Of a stretch of DNA of 64,000 nucleotides, positions 10,934 to 22,432 are shown one piece after another (position 1 is the first letter of the stretch; every line of letters begins with the position of its first letter). The translations under genes were made by a program, and so were the position numbers. The notes below the pieces were generated by a model. The model was given only the letters and a program-made list of their open reading frames with translations, did no database searches and was not told where the DNA came from. The stretch covers positions 97,883,897 through 97,947,896 of the forward strand of contig NC_081407.1 of NCBI RefSeq assembly GCF_030272615.1. Reading direction: 5' to 3'. The DNA comes from Cryptomeria japonica (taxonomy: Eukaryota > Streptophyta > Pinopsida > Cupressales > Cupressaceae).

Positions 10934-12025
10934 TTATGCAAAGGCTTGGATTAGATGGTTTTGATGGGAAATGTATGTGGTGTAAGGGATATGGTATTGG
11001 TAAGTGTTTGGATGGAAAGAGGGAAAGTGATTATGATGGGAGGATGTTGTTAGGACCAACATTGGCACATGTTGTAGAGGATGTGGGATGAGCAGAGGGG
11101 AGGTGGATGCAACATGTGGATATGATGGAGGAATTATTATAGAAATCTTTGGGACATAGGGACCCAAAATAGATTTAGGAGATGGAGGAGAAGGATGTAT
11201 AGCTTGCAGACTAGCAATTTTGGATCCCATTGGAGATTCTTCTTTTGGATGCATTGCTTCTTTTTGCTTTGGGATCCACATTGTTTTTGTTTTTTCTTTG
11301 GTGGGCCTTTGCAACCTTTGGGATTCATTGCATTTTTGTAGCAACTTTTTATTTATTGGATCATCTCTTTGTTAGTGGACATGGTCCTCTTTATATTGTT
11401 GTGGATGTTTAGCTTTATGCATTTTTGATTTGGCATCCAAATTTATGCTAGTAGCCTTGAAAGGAGTGTGTAGAGGTATAGGAGATGGAGGGAATATGGG
11501 TGAAGTGATGGAGATAGGATGTTGGATGGAATGTGAGGACACATGCCTTTGTTGATCCTGACTAGGAATGAAAGGAACAAGATGTTTATGATGGGTGATG
11601 GAGATAGTGGATTTGTGTATGGAGGAACGAGCAAGAAAATATGGAGGATGGGATTTTGGGATATAAGGGCCCAAAATGGATTTAGCATGTGGGGGATATA
11701 TGAAGGTATACTTTTGGGATATAGGGAACCAAAATGGATTTTGAGGATGAAGGTGAAGATGGATGGCTGTTTTAGATTTATATGATGGAAGAGGGGGAAT
11801 GGCGATAAATGATTTGGAGGAACGATGGGAAGATGTAATGAGGTGTTTGGAAGCATACTTGGATTTTGCATTAGTTGAACCAACATTTTTATTTGAAGTA
11901 CCTTTGGATATGTAACCAAGACCATGAGATCTTGGATGTGCTTTAGCATTGATGGGTGCCAAAGTACCTTTCTCATGTAGGCCCAAGCCTTTTCCTTGAT
12001 AGTTTTTTTTTGAGCATTTTATCTA
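10934..12025 (-). pseudogene. Decayed ORF with N-terminal G-patch and repeated short motif
   Basis: On the minus strand, the segment around 12000-11912 encodes YQGKGLGLHEKGTLAP followed by RSHGLGY, matching the glycine pattern of G-patch domains. G-patch is a short RNA-binding/helicase-activating motif that also occurs next to the protease of some plant Ty3/gypsy polyproteins. A stop and a run of A residues just upstream suggest a frameshift in the homopolymer. Downstream, the open frame to 11372 and the ORF 11344-10934 carry a repeated Gly-Pro-Tyr motif of the type KSILGPYIPK (three to four variants) in a Ser/Pro/His-rich background. The segment sits in the middle of the non-autonomous 10.4 kb element. 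Function in this copy is unknown. Confidence 0.55.
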
Positions 12026-12189
12026 AAGTAGGATACTTGTTCTCTGGGTAACAAGATGTGAGTCCTTTATCAGATTGAGGAGAATGGGTGGTGCATATGA
12101 GATGTTCTTCTGTTGTGAATGAATTGCCATGGAAGAATGTAAGCGAACCAAGGGGATGGAGTGATTGTGGTGGGATGGTTTGGATATGA

Positions 12190-12840
12190 TTATATGGAGG
12201 ATCGAGAAGTTGAGTATATGGGAGAGGAGGACCTTGACTGGAAGTGGAGATGATAAGGGATGTTGAGATGGAGGGGATGAAATGTTAAGATCTTGACTTG
12301 GAGGAGGGGATGATAAGGGATCTTGAAATGAAGGGGATGGAATGGTAGGATCTTTACTTGGAAGAGGGGATGATAAGGGATCTTGAGATGGAGGAGATGG
12401 AATGGTAGGATCTTGACTTGGATCAATAATGCTTTGAACATGCTTTGGAACAATATCTTGGAATGATGGGATAGGTGTGGATGGTGCGACAAGGGGTGAG
12501 TGGGTAGACTCTTCAAATGGAATGGATGGAATGATAGAAGGGTCAATGACTTGGGTGGATGGACTGGATGAAAGGATGAGAGATTATTGAATTGGGATAG
12601 ATGGAATGGATGGGGAGTTCCTCAACTAGGATAGATGGAAGGATGAGAGATTCTTCAACTAGGAGAGATGGAGTGGATGGAAGGATGGGAGATTCTTTAG
12701 CTGGGAGAGATGGAGGGGATGGAAGGATGAGAGATTCATCAACTAGGATAGGTGAAGTGGATGGGAGGATGAGAGGTTCTTCTATTGGGAGAGATGGAGT
12801 GAATGGAAGGATGAAAGGTTCCTTGGATTGAGGGTAAATG
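12190..12840 (-). repeat. Tandem repeats encoding Pro/Ser-rich peptide
   Basis: Two blocks: a unit of about 60 bp (GGATCTTGACTTGGAAGAGG...GATGGAATGGTA) at about 12230-12430 and a unit of about 54 bp (AGAGATGGAGTGGATGGAAG...) at about 12600-12830. Read on the minus strand they give repeats such as PSLPAKESPILPSTPSL, so they probably formed part of a repetitive ORF that is now broken. Confidence 0.7.
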
Positions 12841-13357
12841 ATGGTAGCAGTAGGTGATGGGGATTATGAGGGAGGAATCTCAATGGATGAAAGGTCTTCA
12901 ATGATGATAGGAAGTGGGAGAGGAATGATAGATGTGGGAGTTGGAAGGGAAGTTGGTGGATTGAGATAAGGGGTAGTGGATGGTGGACTACAATAGGAGG
13001 AAGTGGGCAGTGGAAGATAGAGGTGAGATGAAGGATTGCGACTAGTGTCACGTGCTTGTTCATGAATGTTGATCAAAATAATGGATGAAGGTGGTGATTG
13101 TAGATAACTAAATCGCAGTTGTGAAATAGTAGGTTGATGCTACTTGAGGTTGATGTCATGGAGTACTAACAACTTGTGGCATTAATTAGATGGGTGGGGG
13201 CACAGATGATAATGGTATTATGTAATTCATGCTCCTAGTCATAGTTTGTGTGACAAATGATGGTAGATTAGGATTAGATAAAGGATTGAACAAGATGGAC
13301 GATTATAATTGGATGGAGAATTTAGATAAGATGGAGGAATAGCACTAGATGGAGAAT

Positions 13358-13948
13358 TTAGATAGGATGGAAGATTTGATCTCTATGGAGAAGTGAGATA
13401 AGATGGGAGATTAGAACTAGATGGAGAAGATAAGATGGGAGATTAGAAATAGATGGAGAAGTGAGATAAGATGGGAGATTAGAACCAGATGGAAAATTTA
13501 GATAGGATGGAAGATTAGAACCGGATGGAGAATTGAGATAGGATGGCGACGTGACTTGGAAATCTATCTCATCAGGTTGATCAACCATACCCTCGTCGTC
13601 ATTGACATAGGGTGAAATGGAAGAAAATGAGGAATGATAATACTCATCATAGTAGGATTGAGACATGACTTGTACATTTGTGTCATCAGGTTGATCAACC
13701 ATACCCTCTTCATCATCGACATAGGGTAGAGTGGAAGAAAATGAGGGACAAATAAACTCATCGTAATAAGATTGAGACATGATTTGGACATCTATGTCAT
13801 AAGGTTGATCAACCATACCCTCATCATCATCGACATAAGGTGGAGTGGAAGAAAATGAGGGATGACCAAACTCATCATAATAAAATTGTGTCATGATGAT
13901 TAGTTGATGATCCAGAGAGATGAAAGATGAAAAAGGAAAATAGACCAA
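13358..13948 (-). pseudogene. Repetitive ORF with YYDEF...EGMVDQP repeats (196 codons)
   Basis: The longest open frame of the 10.4 kb element. It encodes about three copies of a roughly 38-residue unit (SQSYYDEF..PSFSSTLPYVDD, then EGMVDQPDD), rich in Asp/Glu/Tyr, followed by short repeats of the type SYLNSPSGSNLP that run into a frameshift near 13430. I recognise no domain. The periodic acidic/aromatic design suggests a low-complexity or scaffold-like protein, or simply amplification by slippage. It lies just upstream (in the element's sense) of the Pro/Ser repeats and the G-patch ORF. Because copies are similar but not identical and mostly keep the reading frame, it may once have been translated. 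Confidence 0.5.
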
Positions 13949-14234
13949 AGACCAAGATGAGATGGGGACTAATGTTTGATGAAGCTGGAAAGAGGATGAA
14001 TTTTGATGTTCAATTTTGGATATTTCATCTTCAACCTCTCACTTAGGAAGAAGGAAATGATGATGCGATTTGGGAGACAAGATATGATTATGGACGATAA
14101 TCCTGATGCTGGGAGATATGAGACAAAGTGTTCTAATAAAAAAATCAGCAACATCACAAAAGCGAAGAGTCGGTAATGTCGGTCGAGAGTGAACCAACAA
14201 ACTACTAACAACACTCTGCTAGCACAACATCTAA

Positions 14235-14640
14235 GACTTGGAACATGCAAGAATAGATGCTGACTGTTGAAAACTCAAGCGATTTCTAACGTAATGTGGA
14301 CAACAACTCGGTAGCGTGACAACTTCTAAGACCATGATCATTGAGATAGGTTCTACTAGCTGAAGAGTCAATGAAAAACTAACGCTAAACGAACAAGATT
14401 CTGATAGGATAACAATGTCTAAGACCAATATCAAAGAGATAACTCTGACAACTGAAGAGTCAAGTAGTTTCTCAAGCAACGCGAACAACATAACATCACT
14501 ATGACTTCTAAGGACAAGACCATGAAACATAAGTCATAACCGTTGAAAGATCAAGAAATGTCTAATGCAATGCAAACAACATAACGACAACATAATGACA
14601 TCTAAGAACAAGATAATGAAACATAAGTGCAAACTACCAG
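14235..14640. repeat. Degenerate tandem repeat, about 110 bp unit
   Basis: Units share an ACTGAAGAGTCAAG-like start, a central AACAACATAAC-like block and TGACTTCTAAGACCA-like end; about three to four divergent copies inside the 10.4 kb element. Confidence 0.55.
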
Positions 14641-15839
14641 CAAACCCGCTAGGGTAAAGAAAAAACCTGCGAGAGTTCAAATGACAGTGACTACGCTAAG
14701 TATGTCAATCTATCTAAAGACAGAGGCATTCCTGCTATACCAAGAAGCGAACCCATTGTAGGACAACAACAACTAGGACTTTGTGAAAATGTGATGTGTT
14801 TGATGACTAATACTGATTTTGGAAAAAGATCATTATGACACAAACACAAGAAGCACATACAAATGATAGAATCTAATAAAACAATCATGAACTTCCTATG
14901 ATAGTTAAATGACAGTAGTTGTTGAATCCCCTAGCCCTTAATACCACATCCAACTAGATAGATAGAAGCTTGGTAGCATTGGCTCCACCCTTGGCACACA
15001 CTTCTCGAGCATGCCAAACTTCAAATTTCTAAAGAACTGAAGATTTCGAGAAATTTTCTATCTCAAATTGGGGGATACATGAGGGGTGTCTTCGACATGC
15101 ACGTATCACAATTCCTGAGTCAACAAGTAGAATAATTGGGGGCACTATAACAATGCTTTGTAGTAATTTTTTGACAAGTATAGTCTAACAACAGATTCTT
15201 GAGACAAGCCACTTAAGACTTTAATTGATCTTATCGGTGCAGAGAAGGCCTCCACATATGATGAATTCACTCAACACTTCAGTCATTTGACTAGTTATTT
15301 TATATAGCGGCTCAAAAAGCACCGCTCGAGGTCATGCTGGGAGAGTTGCTATCCCCAACGTGCCCCTGTTTTGAACACCCCCTTGAGGTGATGAGGCTCC
15401 CAAGATGTGATTCGCTACTAAAAAGAAAAATGAGTGTCGCTAATACTTTTATCTTGCACCTATGACCAGGAGAGCCAAATGGAGGGGATAGTGTGTGTTA
15501 GCAGTAGGACCACTCTACATGCACACACGTGTGCCAATCACAAAAGACATGGGGTTCATTTTCTTTAATCAATTTGAAGTGTGCCTAATTACTCAAAAGA
15601 TACAACATGTCCATTTCTTTAGTTGAATTGAATTGTTCCTAATTACCCATAAGACACAAGATGCAAAGATTGAAATGTAATAAAGGAAATCTGTTTTCGT
15701 GAAACCGCTCTTTAGCAGTCCTACAATCAATTGCTAATATTTTATAAGCATGGGGTGTCCTTATTGCTTGATTTGCTGCACAAACATTAGCAAAATATTG
15801 TCCTAAAACACACAAGTTAGCATATTAGTCCGAAAATAG

Positions 15840-17125
15840 CATTTTGGAAAATCATGTAAATGATAATGAAAAAACTCGCTACAACATAGTGCAAGCTCGT
15901 TGTTTCAAGGTGTGTTCCCACTGTTTCACGTTCTTGTTGTTTCAGGTTGCGTTCCTTCTATTTCAAGGCATATTCTCATTATTTCAGGGTGGGTTCCCGC
16001 TATTTTAGGGAACGTTCCTTTTGTTTCAAGGTACAAACTTGCAAAATTTAAATCATCTGACAACATACAAGTTAGTTGATTAGTAGAAAAATAACATTCA
16101 GGAAAATCATGTAAATGATAATTAGCGATCCCGCTATTGTGTGGTGCAAACCCATTGTTTCAAGGCGCAAACTATTAGAACAAGGCACAAACCTGCTAGA
16201 ACAGGGTGCAAACTCGCTGGTGGTCTAAAACATGTTCCCGTTGCTTGTTTAAAATGTTAACACACAAGTTAGCTGATTAGTACTAAAATAGAATCCGAGA
16301 AAATCATTTAAATGATAATTAGTGATCATGCTATTGTGTGGCGCAAACCTGCTGATTCAAGGTGCAAACTGCTTGAACAAGGCACAAACTCACTAGTTTA
16401 AGCGAACCCACTGTTCTACAGAAAATGCCAATTATCATTTATAGAAACATGAAACTTAAAATGGAGATTTTATCTTCTGTACGAAAATGATAACAACAAA
16501 CCTACTGCTTTAGGTAGCGAACCCACTGGCTGTCTAAAACTCGACCGTGTTGCTTCTAAATAACGACCTTGTTGCTTTAAGCGAACCTGCTAGCTGTCTA
16601 AAATGCGACCTTGCTACTTCTAAATAGTGAACCCACTATTTCACAGACAGAAGCCCATTATCATTTATAAAAACTCAAAACTTAATAAATTTTTTACCTT
16701 CCATACGAAATTGATGATGGCGTTCCCGCTATCGTATGAAAATGATATTAGGGAACCCGCTGTTTCAAGGCAGAAATGCATTATTTCAAGGTGCAAACCC
16801 GCTAGTTTAAGTGAACTCGTTCTTTTAGGCTGCAAACTCGATGTTCTACAAAAAATACCAATTATCATTTACAAAAACTCGAAACTTAAATTGGAGATTT
16901 TATCTTCTGTACGAAAATGATAATAGCGAACCTGCTGCTTTAGGTAGCTAACTCGCTATTTCAGGGCACAAACCCACGGTTTCAAGGCGCAAGCCCTCTC
17001 TTCTGTAGAAAAATGCCAATTATCATTTACAAAAACCCGAAACTTAAATTGGAGATTTTACCTTCCATACGAAAATGATAAAGCGAACCTATGGTTTCAA
17101 GGCGCAAATTCGCTATTTTGTGAAA
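15840..17125 (-). repeat. Tandem-repeat leader next to the 5' LTR of the 10.4 kb element
   Basis: Region downstream of the 5' LTR in element orientation. Two motif sets alternate. One is GCAAACCCGCTRTTTCAAGG-like. The other is CCAATTATCATTTACAAAAA then CTCGAAACTTAAATTGGAG then a TACGAAAATGATAA end, seen near 16428, 16650, 16855 and 17012. Spacing is about 160-220 bp. No credible ORF. Its position equals that of a retroelement leader/packaging region. Confidence 0.6.
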
Positions 17126-17288
17126 TCACAGGATTGATAAAATAGACTTCCGCCTAGGCAGAAATCAGCTTGTAGATCCATTTTTTTGCCTGCAAGTACT
17201 CAAACAATAAAAAACACTAAAACACACTAAAACAATAAAAAACATTAAAATGACCCATGAAGTGGGTCCCACTAGGCATGCTAGAAAA

Positions 17289-18051
17289 TGTGTGAGGGAA
17301 AATGTGCATGTGAATACTAAAGATAAAAGATAAACTAATTAACCAAAACAAGCCATTAAACTGAACACTTCAAGATCGAAATGGTAAAATCAAATAAAAA
17401 ACACAAAGAAAAGTTGTGCAAACCCCAAATCCTTGCTTCAATTTGATTATTTCGCAATTGGATGTGTTCTCATGACGTCAATAGATGTTCGATTATGCTC
17501 CATGGATTTGATGAAGACGATAATGCAAACGATAATGGATTTGTGAGTGAGTAGTGATTTCAGAAGAGTAACGATGCATTGAATGAAAAGTGGATTCGAG
17601 AGAATTTGGTATAAAAATGGAGGGATTAAATAGAAGATGAGAGGAAGGAGAGGGGGTGTGAAGAGGATACACTTGTCCTCCAAAAAAGGAGAAGAGATAG
17701 GATAAGGTTAGTTTGAGGGTTGACTAGGCTAGGAAAGTGGGTTGAAAGGATAGAGTTGAAAAGAGGTTAGGGAGAAAAGTGGTTAAAATGTAGGAGCCAT
17801 GTGCTCAAATAGGATTTGAGTCTAATTAATTAATTAAATTAATTAATCCAGGGGGTTTTGGGAAAAGGGACATTTAGTTAATTAAATGTGATTAGTCAAA
17901 TGGAATGGAAAAACAAGGATAATTAATTAATTAGATTAATTAATTAGGAGGATAGGATAATCAATTAATTAGGAGGATAGGATAATTAATTAATTAGAAA
18001 GAAAGGGATTTAAATTTGATTAAATTGATTAGCCAACTTTAGGTGTCTGCA
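17289..18051 (-). repeat. 5' LTR of the 10.4 kb element (763 bp)
   Basis: Aligns with 7613-8590 from TGTGTGAGGGAAAATG to GGTGTCTGCA but lacks about 240 bp. The junction AAAAAAGGAGAAGAGATAGG lies where the other copy has the hairpin array. Followed at once by the TSD GATAG (18052-18056). Confidence 0.9.
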
Positions 18052-18056
18052 GATAG

Positions 18057-19367
18057 TATGAGTAAAATGTTGTAATTTGGAAGAAGCTAAAACTAATTGT
18101 AAGGGTATTTAAATGATGAGCTAAAGCTCAATCAATTGATGTATTATTTTATTGTGTTTAATATAAAATTTGTGTTTTTATATTTTACTTCCACTCCCCC
18201 TTATATCCTTTAATAAATATTGATAGTTATATCATAAATAACAAAAAAAAAAATGTATATGATTATAGATTTTCATGTTATTTGTTGAGACACTTTAGAG
18301 TATTCTATTACTTTATACACTAGCATATTTGTACACCACAACCAAAACTATATGATCTTAGGAATTAGATCTAAGTTGTTAGACCATTGTGACTAAATTA
18401 TTTGAGTTCAATGGTTAGTTGGTAAGGGGAATCAAGAATGTATTCATCATCAATTTTTTTAAAAAAGGATTAAGAAATCCCTAGGGTCGACCATAATTGG
18501 AATGGAACATCTCCAAGAAGCCTCCATTCAAAATTGCATGTTCCAACATTGTCTAACAAATTAACTTTGGTGAATTGACTACTCTATATAGAAGGAAAAC
18601 ATGTGTTGCCCCAAAAAATGTATAAAACATCATCTTAAGAATATTTTGCCCTTGCGAGTAGTTGTTCAATTTGGTAGACTCATTAACAAGTGATGAAATC
18701 ATACTGTACAAACTCATTTGAGTCCAAACAAAAAATAAGATTGAAAGAGTTTATAGTGTGTGATCTTCCATGATCACATAAAATTTTTCATAACAAATAT
18801 ATACACAAAATATCTAATCAAAAGGTTACATAATATCCCATATCCAACTAGCTAGTTGTATTTTTATTTCATCTCTCAAATATAAAACCTATCCCAATAA
18901 GAAGTGGAACAAATGTGATCAGTGTGATGGGTTATGATTTCTCAAGATGAATGTAATTTTTTGGACTGCAATTCTATTGATATCAAAACTTTACAACCTA
19001 TGTAGATTATAAGTCTAGGTAATAACAACAAAACTATCATTAACAAGAGCTGTGAGACAGCATGAGTCCCTGCCTTTAGCTAAAAACATGTAAGCAATGC
19101 ATTGAAGTGTGGAGAACAATTAAGTAATTTTGAAAATAGTTAACAACTGATATTGAATGCGAAAAAGATAACGTGTTGTAGTGTTCTAAGAACTCGTCTT
19201 CAAAACTATTATACAAGTAGACAGTGCAATTTAAGAAAGTCATTAGATATAACTCTAAAGTTCAAAGTACTTACTTTGCAAATGTTATGATTCAAGTGGT
19301 AAATTCAACCTATATATTCAAGTCTGTACTACGACAATAAGCCTAGATTGTTTATTTATGTGCCCTG
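18057..19367. other. AT-rich region, nothing recognised
   Basis: No protein-like ORF, tRNA or clear repeat boundary seen. It continues the sequence interrupted at 7612. Confidence 0.5.
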
Positions 19368-19685
19368 ATGACCAAAGTTGTTGAAAGTGGTATGGCATCA
19401 ACATTATTGAATCAAGGTTGGACCTCACTTGAAAATGGTCTGATCATGAATGGTAATATTGCTTTCATGGAAGAAGGAGCTCACTTGGAGGCCATTTCTA
19501 TGGTACATACCTCACCTCTTGATCTAATAAAGTGTTTGGTGGAGTTGGCTGAACAAGCTCTTCTATTGGAGTTATTATATTTTTGTTCCGATTTAAAGAT
19601 GCACGGAATAATTTTGCACATAGTAGAGTTTGAAAGAAATGATCAAATGGTTTTTGTTATAGTACCAGACATCATGCTTCCATAG
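19368..19685 (+). CDS. Unidentified 105-codon ORF
   Basis: Opens MTKVVESGMASTLLNQGW and is balanced in composition (acidic, hydrophobic stretch LIKCLVELAEQALLLELLYF near residues 54-73). I recognise no family. There is no start-site or splice evidence, and the surroundings are AT-rich and gene-poor. It could be a fragment of a decayed gene or a chance frame. Confidence 0.2.
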   Translation: MTKVVESGMASTLLNQGWTSLENGLIMNGNIAFMEEGAHLEAISMVHTSPLDLIKCLVELAEQALLLELLYFCSDLKMHGIILHIVEFERNDQMVFVIVPDIMLP

Positions 19686-20710
19686 AATCAGGGTACAAAG
19701 CCATTTAGTCGGAAACTTCTATCTACATGCTAATTGTTTATTTAGTTTTGTACTTTGAATTTGAAAATTTCAGCACTGAAATGTTTATAGATGTCGTTGT
19801 GTTGAATGTGGTGGAAAAAATTGAAAGATAATAAAGTGGTTTGTATTTTAAATAAGAATTTTGTGTTTCTCTGTTCATATAAATGTTGTTTTTAACAATT
19901 AATACCTTGTATAAACAGATATTAATTGTGTTCGAATGCAAGAGATTATTGAAGGTTAGACTATAAGAAGCTCAGAATTTATGGAGCTTTATATAGAATG
20001 CTGGAATTTTTTTACATGAACTGTAAAGAACTATAAAATGGGAGATGTGGGTCCTTGAATATTTTAACTATGGGAACCTTTCTATTGAAAGAGTATGAAA
20101 AAGAAGGCTTGTTATTGGTTTGGAGAGTATGAGTTTAGTAGGTTCTAGGATGGAGGGGAGAGTATTGATGGAAGGAAAAGTGACGATTGAAGCCCCACAA
20201 CTTCATGAGTAGAGGTTTATAATGTGAAGCTTAAAAAGATTGCATAATTTTGAAGTTACATAATTTTCTAGTCAATGGATTAATTGTTGAATCAATGAAA
20301 AATACAATGCGGTGAAGTTTCCCATTCATGCAAAATATCACAAATTGGAAATTTAAAAAGAAGTTAGCAATACAAAGAAATCAATGTACCAATTATTTAT
20401 CAATGTAATGTTGAGAGTTTTGAGTGAAATGAAGAACTAAATTATTAAAGATACATTTGATGTGGTTAAGGTTTCCAGACATTGAAAAATATCGAATTGT
20501 TGTGACGTGATAGTCTAATATTGTCAAAATAGAGTTAAAATATGCCAATGAAAGTAAACATGGTTCAGCAGGGTTTTGGAAAGGGGGGACTTGGGGACAG
20601 ATTTTGAGGACGGGTGGAATTTTTTTCACAATTTGGGGATGGTGGTCTAAATATAATATAATATTTGAAAAATAAATTAAAATGTATAAGAAATTAGAAA
20701 TGGGGGGACA

Positions 20711-20974
20711 TATTATGGAAATGGTAGCTGTGATGTGGTGCCTTATAAGAGGAATAGGGGGCAGATAATCAAAGAAAATGAAATGGGCAATGTGATTTAT
20801 GTAAAAACCAGAACTGCTCCTATTATTCTTGGAGGTGTTGGTGCTACTTATGAAATAGTCGTGGAAGAACTACTGAAGGTGCTTAAACTGAAGGAGACTT
20901 AGCTAGTTGAAACTGTTGATACTGAAGCTGAACTCAATCCTGTACAACAATCTAAATATAAAAATAAGGAGTAA
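20711..20974 (+). pseudogene. Unidentified protein-coding fragment
   Basis: The open frame from 20711 reads YYGNGSCDVVPYKRN, then NVIYVKTRTAPIILGGVGAT and an alpha-helical VVEELLKVLKLKET before a TAG at 20900. The same frame continues to a TAA at 20972-20974. It lacks a start codon. Composition looks like real protein, so this may be an exon or pseudogene piece of a host gene; I cannot name the family. Confidence 0.35.
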
Positions 20975-21599
20975 AGAAAGTGCTTTCTGATATGGAATTA
21001 TATAAAGTACAGATCCCTTGAGATTGTGGCCATAATATCGAAAAACCCTCCCCACTTTAGCTCTCTGTTGAGCTTCACCACATATGATATTAAGTTGTTT
21101 TAGCGGTACTTGAATGGTATGATATAAAAAAATAAAACATAAAGTTACGGTAAAACCCAAAATTCAAATCCACAGAAAACTTGTCTGGTATTAAAAGCTA
21201 ATTGAATGGAATAAATCATAGAACTATTCCAACTTTATGTGGCGAGGAAAGAATTCTCCGGCTCTTTGAATCCACTCAAACCTCAATTAAAAATAAGTCG
21301 CCCTCTAAAGATTTCATGCTTTAAACAAATTTTCAAACAAAGGATCCAAATGCAGAAATTGTACAAAATAAGGATCACAATATATATACTCTGTTTCTAA
21401 ATCTTGGACTAGAAAGATTTCTGCACAACAAAGTCTAACATGAACGAATTGGACGGATTATAGATTCAACATAACTCAGAAATCAGACTCAAAATTGAAT
21501 GTAAATGCACACATATTATAATCAAACTTGTACATTTTTAGGAAATTAAGCTCTGGCAATGATATCAGACAAACAATGAACCTAACCTGTAGTCAAAGC

Positions 21600-21731
21600 A
21601 GGGTATCTAGCGAGCTCCTGTCGGTAGTTGTAAAGCCAAATTGCACAACCTTTGCCAACATCCTCCCTGCCTCAGGGCACAGTGAACTGTTTGATAGAAT
21701 GCCGCTAAGAAATGTTACTCGTAAACTGCGA
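21600..21731 (+). pseudogene. Pentatricopeptide-repeat (PPR) gene fragment
   Basis: VVKPNCTTFANILPASG matches the start of a PLS-type PPR repeat (xKPNxxTFAxxLPAx), and after an apparent internal deletion ELFDRMPLRNVT matches the LFDxMPxRNV motif of a following repeat. PPR proteins bind organelle RNA in plants. Only about 40 residues are left, without neighbouring repeats, so this is a relic. Confidence 0.5.
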
Positions 21732-22075
21732 TGATTGTAGTATATGCACAGAATAGATTTATTTTAAAAAATCTGGAAAGGCATTCAGAAAATGACAAAT
21801 GAATCATGTAAACTCAAAGACTCTGTAAAAGGATAAAAATGGACAAATGGACATCTGGACCTGTGAAGTTCCTGTCAATAAAAGAGTCTTATTTTCTTGT
21901 GGTAATCTACTTAGCCAATGTATAGAATACAATAAAGTGTAATTAAAATCCTAAATTCCTTAGAGGCATTCTCCTTGGGCATTTATAAATTGAAAAACAT
22001 AGCCAGCTAATGAAAATAAACCACCATTGCATATTGAATTTAATACACCTTCACCCTAAAAATTCAGATACTGTA

Positions 22076-22309
22076 ATGTACTCGATGACTAATTTGGCCA
22101 GGAGTTTGCTGCGTAACCAAAGAAAGAGCCACCCGATTTCTGTTCTGGCCAAGGGTTTTCACAGAATTGAAGAAGAGGTCTTTCTTATCCTACCTACGCA
22201 ACTGGGAAGAGGACGTGTGCTCGGTGTTGTTAATGTCCACTTGACAGAGGAGGAGAACCTTAGTCTCATGAAGTCCGCCTGGTCCATTCTGGATGTTCAA
22301 CAACGGCTT
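22076..22309 (+). pseudogene. L-lactate dehydrogenase, C-terminal fragment
   Basis: The frame encodes NLARSLLRNQRKSHPISVLA, KGFHRIEEEVFLILPTQLGR, VLGVVNVHLTEEENLSLMKS and AWSILDVQQRL, which follows the C-terminal part of plant L-lactate dehydrogenases (HPVSVLAKG, DVFLSLPAQLGRGGV, LTxEE, KSAxTILxVQ). This enzyme interconverts pyruvate and lactate with NADH in the cytosol during fermentation. Only about 78 residues are present; the NAD-binding half and the catalytic histidine region are absent upstream. After QQRL the frame runs into unrelated sequence, so the normal C-terminus is lost. A truncated pseudogene or captured gene piece. Confidence 0.7.
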
Positions 22310-22432
22310 TCTATTTCACAGTTTCTATGTTCCTACGCCTTTTTGCTTTGTTATTACATGGTTTTTTAAGACCCTGCATACATACAGGGTTTTGCAATGC
22401 TATTATATAGTTAGCCCTTAAAGTTTATTCTT

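Larger units (their letters stand above)
7613..18051 (-). mobile_element. Complete 10.4 kb non-autonomous LTR retrotransposon, TSD GATAG
   Basis: Two direct repeats, 7613-8590 and 17289-18051, both running from TGTGTGAGGGAAAATG to TTAGGTGTCTRCA on the plus strand, bound the element. A perfect 5 bp duplication GATAG flanks it (7608-7612 and 18052-18056). Orientation is minus: the polypurine tract AATAGGGGAAAAA (8603-8591 on the minus strand) abuts the LTR start TGTAGACACC. No reverse transcriptase, integrase or RNase H motif was seen inside. Instead there are decayed minus-strand ORFs with a G-patch and tandem peptide repeats, and a repeat-rich leader. It therefore looks like a large non-autonomous derivative mobilised in trans, possibly by a Ty3/gypsy relative. 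LTR divergence is roughly 10 % over the first 300 bp. Confidence 0.9.

Noticed and set aside
12601-12831. Plus-strand ORF with DGRMRDSSTR repeats
   Set aside because: Shadow of the minus-strand Pro/Ser tandem repeats.
17230-17288. Primer-binding site of the 10.4 kb element
   Set aside because: The sequence inside the 5' LTR (minus strand TTTTCTAGCATGCCTAGTGG) does not clearly match a common primer tRNA, so no PBS is called.
22366-22393. ACCCTG...CAGGGT followed by T run, terminator-like
   Set aside because: Six-base stem only; intrinsic terminators are not expected in plant nuclear DNA.
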